DNA of 62,426 nucleotides from Gnetum montanum (taxonomy: Eukaryota; Streptophyta; Gnetopsida; Gnetales; Gnetaceae): the NCBI GenBank assembly GCA_015680685.1, contig MNCI01004505.1:182606-245031 (forward strand). Direction: 5' to 3'. Both the position numbers and the translations under genes were made by a program. Positions 56,510 through 62,426 of this stretch are shown in pieces; position 1 is the first letter of the stretch, and each line of letters begins with the position of its first letter. Below the pieces are notes generated by a model that did not search any database, was not told the origin of the DNA, and saw nothing but the letters and a program-made list of their open reading frames with translations.

Positions 56510-56900
56510 TAGTGAAGTGAAGATTAACACATGCAATGGAGAAGTGCTATATGCTTCTCTCCTCATTATCATACATGTTGGTAGATATAAGGTTCATCGT
56601 GTTCATATTGATGATAGGGTAGCTACCAATGTAATACCATTTACTATTGTGGAATGATTAGACCTAACTAAGAACATTCAAAAAAACCTCCATCTCTGTG
56701 CTCAAGCCATTCAATGAATTGCAAGTAGCTGTATGAGATTCTATCTCCTTGGACTTTGTAGCTAGGAAATAGTTTTCTACATGTGCAAACTTCCTAGTGG
56801 TTAATAAAACACCTGGTTTTAACTTGATCCTAGGAAGAATATGGTTAGCTAAGCTTCAAGTATGAGGATGGAAAACTTATAATCTATGGAGACAATATAT
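56510..56900 (+). pseudogene. Aspartic protease of element B (broken)
   Basis: NGEVLYASLLIIIHVGRYKV, HRVHIDDRVATNVIPFTIVE, a stop, LDLTKNI. Same block order as the element A protease; the glycine of the DxG loop reads R, so the active site is lost. Sequence after 56,700 is frame-shifted. Confidence 0.7.
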
Positions 56901-57249
56901 TCTTACCATCTGTTAACAATGTTAACATTGAATGGGATTTGGAGGTGGAGTTTCAAGATGAAACTCCCAACACTTAATCTAGGGCCAACAACAAAAATAA
57001 CAATACTAACATTGCCCACTCTACAACATTACATGACCAAAGAGAATTTCTACCAATTATCATATCAAACAAGAGAAATGATAAAACTAGGATTGTGCAT
57101 GAGAGACCCCTTGATCTACTAGAGATCAAGCAACAAATAAGAATCTTATCTCTTCTTTCATCAATAATCTTTTATTTACTTTTGCAGCCTTATATCATGT
57201 TTCCCTATTCATTTTATTCTTGTATGCTCTCTTAATATTATCTCATACT

Positions 57250-57500
57250 TACTAGATGAGTGTAGCCATGGCCTACCATGGCCCAAAACTAGCAACACCA
57301 TGGCCCACCAAGGCCTAAAACTAGCAATACCATGGCTTGCCAAGGCATAAAACTAGTGGCCTACCAAGGCCTTAAACTAGTGAAGTGATGGGCCACCAAG
57401 GCCTAAAACTGGCAACACCATGGCCTACTAGGGTCTAAAACTGGTGATACCATGGCCTACCACTAGTAAATCCATGGCCTACAAAGGCCTAAAACTAGTG
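57250..57500. repeat. ~30-bp minisatellite in element B
   Basis: About seven units of CCATGGCCTACCA(A)GGCCTAAAACTAG[CT]. Same unit as in element A at 3.0, 9.2-9.6 and 13.3 kb, and at the same place, just after protease. Confidence 0.85.
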
Positions 57501-58349
57501 AATATATGACCTAACTTCTCTTTCCTTATTCATACATTATGACATGTTTACTTCATGGAAATGTTCATAGTTTTCACTTTAATGTTTATGCCTTATTTTA
57601 CAACTTTATTGCATCATATCTTATTTACTCATTTTACCTTGTAACCTTGTCTTTCATTTTTTCCTTAACTCACAACTTGCATTTACTCTTTATGTTTTCA
57701 TAAAAAATGTGAAACATAGAAAAAATATAAAACATAAATATAACTAAAAATATGTGGCCAAAAAACAATGTTAAATTAGAGCAAAATACAACACCATTTA
57801 TTACAACCAAATATCCATAACAATAGCCATAGTTACACGATGTAACATACACCAACCTCTGAACTGCAACTAGCAATGACTAGGAGCCATAACACCTAAG
57901 ATATGATAGCATATTATCAACATCAATAGATTTAATCATACTATGGAAGAAGGATATGGAATGTTGCTAGAGCCATAACTATCAACACTAGAGGCCTATA
58001 GATAAGAAAAACACTAAAACGTTTAGAACATTAAACCACACTAAAACAAATTAAAACATAAGTAACATTAAGATTAATTTTGCTAAGCTTAATTTGATTA
58101 GAATTTTGCATTAGGATTAAAATCCATCTCTAAGCTTAATTTGATTAAAATTTTAGTTAAGAGTAGTTTCTTATACTAAAATTTTAATTTGTAGAGTTAA
58201 AATCCATCTCTAAGCTTAATTTTGACCAAATTGTAAAAATGTTACTAAGAAACTTAGAATTTTGCATTAAAGCTTAAGTAACATTAAGATTCAACACATA
58301 CACTAAGAAACTAACCTATAAATGCTATAAAAATTGTATTTTAACTCTA
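57501..58349. other. Spacer of element B, no gene
   Basis: A/T-rich. Short repeats around 58,085-58,215 (AATCCATCTCTAAGCTTAATTT twice). Confidence 0.5.
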
Positions 58350-59460
58350 CATGTTAGGAATCCAAGTTCCACATGTTGTGGCAGCATGTGAAGCAACATG
58401 TGGAACATAGGAAAGCCTTATCTTAGTTCGCACACTACCTACATGAGTTTCACATGTTGGGCTAACCTCTGGAGTAATGTGTGGAGTAAAAACAAACAAT
58501 TTACTCATCCAAAATTGTCCATATGCTATCTAGTGGGTCCTCCAAAACCTAGAAAAAATTACAAAAAATCCTATACATTATGTAAGAAAATTGACTAAAT
58601 ACATTACAACTGGACTTGAAACTAACCTTTGGAATCTCACATTCTATCAGACTAGTCAAACTAACTGATAGGTAGGTTTCAAAATCCTAGATCTAAACTA
58701 CCAAGAGCTCCATACATTGGACAAGATAAATTAACTAACAAATGAAAGGTCATATTTTCAGAGACTTGGGTTCTTAGCCCATATGCTACACTCATAAGTC
58801 CCTTACATGGTGCCAACATGTGGGGTAGCATGTGGGACAAAAAAAAATTGATTATTCAACATGGATCATATGCTGCTCATATAGCCTCACATGCTATTGA
58901 GTAGATTCCATAAGACCCAAAAAATCAAACAAAATTTCTACATGCCAAAAATCCACATAGGAGTGCCTACACACTAAGGATTTAGGTCCTAGACATTGGG
59001 AATCTAAGTTTCACACACTGTGGTAGTATGTGGAGCAGTGTGCAAAGCCTACACCAATAATCATCATGCCCAAAATTACTCATTTGATACCTGGTAGATC
59101 TCACAAGACCTAGAACAAATCATCAAAAATCTCATACACTGTAGGTAGGAAATCAATCAAGAAATTGACCTCCACACGCTATCAAAATTGATTTTTTCCT
59201 TCATAAGCTAAAAAATCTAGTCCCACACACTATGGCAATGTGTGGAACATCAACAAGTCACAACCTTGGCCAAACTTTTCCATACATTACCCAAAATGAT
59301 CAAACAAGCTTTGAACCTCTCCTACATAGGCCATACACACTACATATATGTTACATAATGCTCACACATTAAGGCTTTAGGTCCCACATGCTATGGATGT
59401 ATCAAACAGTGCTCACACACTATGGAAACAGCCCCCACATGCTGGACATATAAATTTTTC
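58350..59460. repeat. ~210-bp degenerate tandem repeats with hairpin motif in element B spacer
   Basis: Repeats of an AGTTCCACATG or AGTCCCACACACT start followed by GTGGCAGCATGTG or GTGGTAGTGTGTG occur near 58,367, 58,793, 59,009, 59,219 and 59,383. At 58,370-58,402 CACATGTTG and CAACATGTG form a perfect 9-bp inverted repeat with a 15-base loop. The same motif sits in U3 of LTR B at 47,354. Confidence 0.65.
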
Positions 59461-59724
59461 ACTTTTTAAAACTAGTTTGACTAAAAAACCCATTATTCCT
59501 TCCTTTTATAGCCTAATTTCAATATATTTTTACTTGTTTTGATCAAGAAATTAAATATTATTATTCAACATCATTTTTAACCTCATTCAAAGTCATTAGA
59601 CCTTGTTTCACTTTATTTTGATATCATTTAATATCATTTGATGTTATTTGACATCTTTTGATATCATTCGACATCATCGTTCATCATTTTGACATTATTT
59701 AACCTTGTTTAGCCAAGAATGAAG
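59461..59724. repeat. Short ATCATTTGA-type repeats
   Basis: From about 59,560 to 59,705 a run of TATCATTT, GACATCTTTT, GACATCAT units of roughly 10-12 bases, then the integrase begins. Confidence 0.55.
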
Positions 59725-60910
59725 AATAAGAAATTCTACAAATGTGCCATGATGATTTGAGGGGTGGCCACTTTGATAGCAAATGTACTGCTATCAAAAT
59801 TCTTCAAAGTGGATTTTATTAGCCCTCAATTTTTAAAGATGCACATAAGTATGTGCAAGAATGTAATAAATGTTAATGAATGGGAGCCATAACAAAAAGA
59901 CATGAAATGCCCTTAAAACTAATTTTAATAATAGAACCATTTGATGTGTGGGGTATAAACCTTTTAGGACCATTTCCACCATCTAATGGATGTCAATACA
60001 TTTTGGTTTGTATCAACTATGTTACCAAATGGATATAAGCAAAAGCCACCCCAATAAGTGATGTTAAGGTTGTTGTAGCATTCCTTACAGAAAATATTTT
60101 AACATGTTTTGGAACTCCACGGGCAATCATTAGTGATCAAGGAACCCATTTTGTCAATAAAATCATGGAAAAATTCCTTAAGTCTTGTTGTATCCAACAT
60201 AAAATAGCTGCTACCTATCATCCTCAAACAAATGGCCAAGTAGAGAGTGTTAATAGAATTATCTTGAATATATTAATAAAAATTGTATGTACTAAAGGAA
60301 AGGATTGGTATAAAAAATTGCAAGATGCACTTTGGGCTTATTGGATTACCTATAAATCAATTTTAGGATATTCACCTTATCAATTAGTTTTTGGTAAGTT
60401 ATGTCTATTACCTATTGAACTTGAATATCAATCTTTATAGTTAGCCCAACAACTCAACTTTGATGAAGACATGAACTAGACCACTTGAATCAACCAACTT
60501 CATGAACTTGACGAAATGTGGCTACATGCTCTATACAAACAAAAAATTATAAAGAAACAAATGAAAACATTACATGATAAGAATATCTTTAAAAAAAATT
60601 CATAGATGATAAAGTTCTTCTCTACAATATGATATTACATAAATTTCTAAGGAAGTTAACAACTAGGTGGAAAGGCCCTTATTTAGTTATCCAACCCAAT
60701 GATAATAAAAGCATTCTGATATCATCTATTGATGATTCCTCAACTAAATTTTTAGTCAATGGACAAAGACTTAAGTTATATCATCAACATCACATTGAGG
60801 AACTTGGAGAAGATGAACTTGTAGAGCTAAGTGATCCAACTTATCCCATAACTGATAAATTACATAACAACAATCCATTAGAAGTCTTAGCTCTTAAAAA
60901 TAACCTTTAA
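59725..60910 (+). pseudogene. pol: Athila-type integrase in element B (broken, RT missing)
   Basis: The zinc-binding part is nearly intact: CHDDLRGGHFDSKCTAIKIL, QSGFY, a TAG stop where tryptophan is expected, PSIFKDAHKYVQECNKC. Core: MCGV-like start, LVCINYVTKWI, IISDQGTHFVNKIMEKFLKS, YHPQTNGQVESVNRIIL, DALWAYWITYKSILGYSPYQ, LPIELEYQSL. The C-terminal part at 60,629-60,910 reads RWKGPYLVIQPNDNKSILI and FLVNGQRLKLYHQHHIEELG. SDQGTHF and NGQVE keep the acidic residues. The VNGQRLKxY ending and GYSPYQLVFGK are Athila-like, unlike the TAT integrase of element A. No RT or RNase H lies upstream, only spacer repeats. It is the best preserved pol piece here. Confidence 0.85.
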
Positions 60911-61010
60911 CAAGACTCTTATGTCATAGAATAAACTATAAAGTAGTATTTATAGTATATAACTTTTACCTTCAAAAATGTAGAGGGCAATAAGAAATTC
61001 TATTGTTAGT
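60911..61010. other. Region between integrase and LTR D
   Basis: Short non-coding stretch with a possible purine tract (TAGAGGGCAATAAGAAA). Confidence 0.4.
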
Positions 61011-61760
61011 TGATGTAGTGACAGAAAATGTCGGTGGCTAGAAGCACTGAGAGGTTGTCAGGTGAACAGTTTTAACCCTGGATCCATGCGAGGACCATGC
61101 TAGAGAAAACAGATTCAAGGTGCCTTGAATGGTCTTGTTGATCAAATAGGGACTTAATAGGTGTATAATAACCCTTTTTCAAACAATGATTTTAAATGAA
61201 ACATTTGACGATAAAATAAAAGAAAACATAATGTGCATAGTAGTGGAAACGTGCTAAAGTGGGTAATAGAACAATAAACACGATTAAAAGCTTTACAATG
61301 CTAAAAAAATGTTGTAATTAGACAAAAAGAGAGTTTGAATAAGAAGATGCACCACCCCAAAAAAGGGGTACAGGTATACAGAGTGTACAATAGGCACAAC
61401 GAGAGCACAAACACAGCCTCGATGGTGTTGGGCTGTGAAATCTTATGGTCACTATGATAAACTATGTCTGCTAGGTCGGTAGCTATAGTGCACTATGCAA
61501 TGTCCCACTGGGTTGCAATGGGGCTGTAATGTACCATGCGATATAGTTGTGCCTCTCTGTCGATGTGGTGTGCTATGGGTCTCTTTCGCCCACGGAGCTA
61601 GGTGCCGAGATGCCAAAATACCAAATGCCTTGTTGGTGAAGAAATGGAAGCCTCCCCTCTTTTTTTCTCTCCTCCTTTTCAAAATAGGATGCAAAGGTAT
61701 TTATAGGGCTAGGGTTAGCCCAAAAGACAAATAAGGTACCATGTGGTAGTGTGGTGGGTA
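61011..61760 (-). repeat. LTR D, reverse orientation (right border uncertain)
   Basis: On the minus strand the end reads TAAGTCCCTATTTGATCAAC, AAGGCACCTTGAATC, GGATCCAGGGTTAAAACT and finally CACTACATCA at 61,011. This aligns with the 3' ends of LTRs A2 and B. A minus-strand TATA box lies at 61,698. It is either a solo LTR or the end of an element lying to the right. Confidence 0.65.
61698..61707 (-). promoter_or_regulatory. TATA box of LTR D
   Basis: CCTATAAATA on the minus strand. Confidence 0.6.
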
Positions 61761-61960
61761 ACAATGTGTAACAGCGTGTAACAGCACAACATAATAGGGT
61801 GTTACACTATGCTACGCTATGCAGTGCAACAATGTACTTGCTACGCAGCGTAGCAGTATGTAACAACGTGTAACACTGTTGATGAGACGCGACCTACATG
61901 TGCCGCGATATCGTGTCTTCCCCTGCGATATCGCATACGTGATATTGCGGTCCGCCGCCA
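61740..61960. repeat. Inverted short repeats between two divergent TATA boxes
   Basis: GTAACA/TGTAACA occurs at least five times in 61,756-61,890, with one inverted TGTTACAC. GCTACG-CAG-CGTAGC (61,840-61,854) is a perfect inverted repeat. GCGATATCG at 61,905, GCGATATCGC at 61,925 and a variant GATATTGCG at 61,941 follow. CpG is unusually well kept here. Confidence 0.7.
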
Positions 61961-62426
61961 TATCTATAAATAAGAGGCGGCACTCCCTTCATTTCAAAAT
62001 CCTAGCTAGAAGTAGCGAAGCTCTGGTAGATTGATCAGTCTAGAGTTAGATTTTTTCCCCATGTGCCCGCAGTAGGAGTCCTAAAGTGAACGGCTCTTTA
62101 TTCGAACAGCTTGTAACCTGAACCCAAGTTGTGTATGGCAATAAAGACGAACTTGATTGGATAAACCTTGCAGTACATGGTTTTATTGTTGTTTATTTAC
62201 TGCTTTCCTAGTGCGCACAAGTACGACGTGATTACGAGCATCTACGGACATGTACGGCTAGTCAAGGAATCGGCTGCTTGTCGCAACGCATGAGTATGAC
62301 TTGATTACGAGCATTGGCTGCTTGGTAACCCAGTAGCGTATTCCAGGATTCTGCGCTTGGTAATCCCAGTGGTAGTCCAGTGTGTACGGCTAGTCAAGGA
62401 ATCGGCTACTCATTGCTAGGCTAGAA
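61890..62426 (+). repeat. Forward LTR-like region at right edge
   Basis: TATA box CTATAAATA at 61,964, flanked by GCCGCC and GGCGGC; AATAAA at 62,140. Downstream TGTACGGCTAGTCAAGGAAT occurs twice (about 62,252 and 62,383) and TGATTACGAGCAT twice. This is LTR-like but the right end is outside the window. It keeps many CpG and so is younger or was methylated less. Confidence 0.5.
61964..61972 (+). promoter_or_regulatory. Forward TATA box
   Basis: CTATAAATA, about 175 bases before AATAAA at 62,140 and about 260 bases from the divergent TATA of LTR D. Confidence 0.55.

Noticed and set aside
1-62426. Endogenous pararetrovirus (caulimovirus-like) origin for the RT blocks
   Set aside because: Integrase domains, LTRs and the TAT/Athila wording are present; no movement or coat protein signature was seen.
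1-62426. tRNA, rRNA, CRISPR, telomere repeats or bacterial operon signals
   Set aside because: Scanned by eye and none found; the only tRNA-related sequences are primer-binding sites.

Overview
This window reads as repeat-saturated nuclear DNA of a seed plant, most likely a gymnosperm with a very large genome. Over roughly 60 of 62 kb there is no intact gene. What can be recognised is old retrotransposon sequence full of point-mutation stops, with very few CpG dinucleotides, TATA boxes of the plant CTATAAATA type and large non-coding spacers inside the elements. The species cannot be named from the sequence.

Left part (1-16.5 kb): one long Ty3/gypsy element of the TAT/Ogre-like group ('element A'), with gag, protease, a roughly 7 kb non-coding spacer, reverse transcriptase, RNase H, a second archaeal-type RNase H, integrase, and then two related LTRs head to tail. 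The spacer holds a 30-bp minisatellite, three copies of a ~140-bp repeat and a ~189-bp tandem array of about 15 units. From 16.5 to 20.2 kb lies the only CpG-rich, gene-like stretch: a minus-strand fragment of a berberine-bridge-enzyme-like oxidoreductase and a plausible 5' leader and first exon of a protein with a ubiquitin-interacting motif. At 20.2-21.6 kb is a short non-autonomous LTR element with an initiator-Met primer site and a probable 5-bp target duplication.

Middle part (23.8-47.0 kb): a stack of nested insertions. A plant L1 LINE (LINE 1) is split by a second, unusual LINE (LINE 2: RRM-type ORF1, endonuclease, RT). LINE 2 is split by a minus-strand LTR element (C1) with a gag but no pol. 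The tail of LINE 1 is cut by a related minus-strand element (C2), which has Athila-like pol plus an extra long coiled-coil reading frame between pol and the 3' LTR.

Right part (47.0-62.4 kb): a second, forward TAT-like element ('B') whose 5' LTR is split by a non-autonomous copia-like element (E, 47,655-52,397, containing a 248-base assembly gap). B has gag and protease, the same minisatellite as A, a repeat-rich spacer, and then an Athila-like integrase with no RT. The window ends in a reverse-oriented LTR (D) next to a forward LTR-like promoter region.

Most original observation: several unrelated elements carry arrays of short dyad-symmetric motifs in LTR U3 regions and internal spacers. 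Their variants are explained by loss of a central CpG on one strand or the other (for example AGATGTCT and AGACATCT, both derivable from AGACGTCT). These look like fossil arrays of CpG-containing palindromic elements, and they can be tested by LTR-LTR and monomer-monomer alignment. All family assignments rest on motif recognition by eye; no database search was run.
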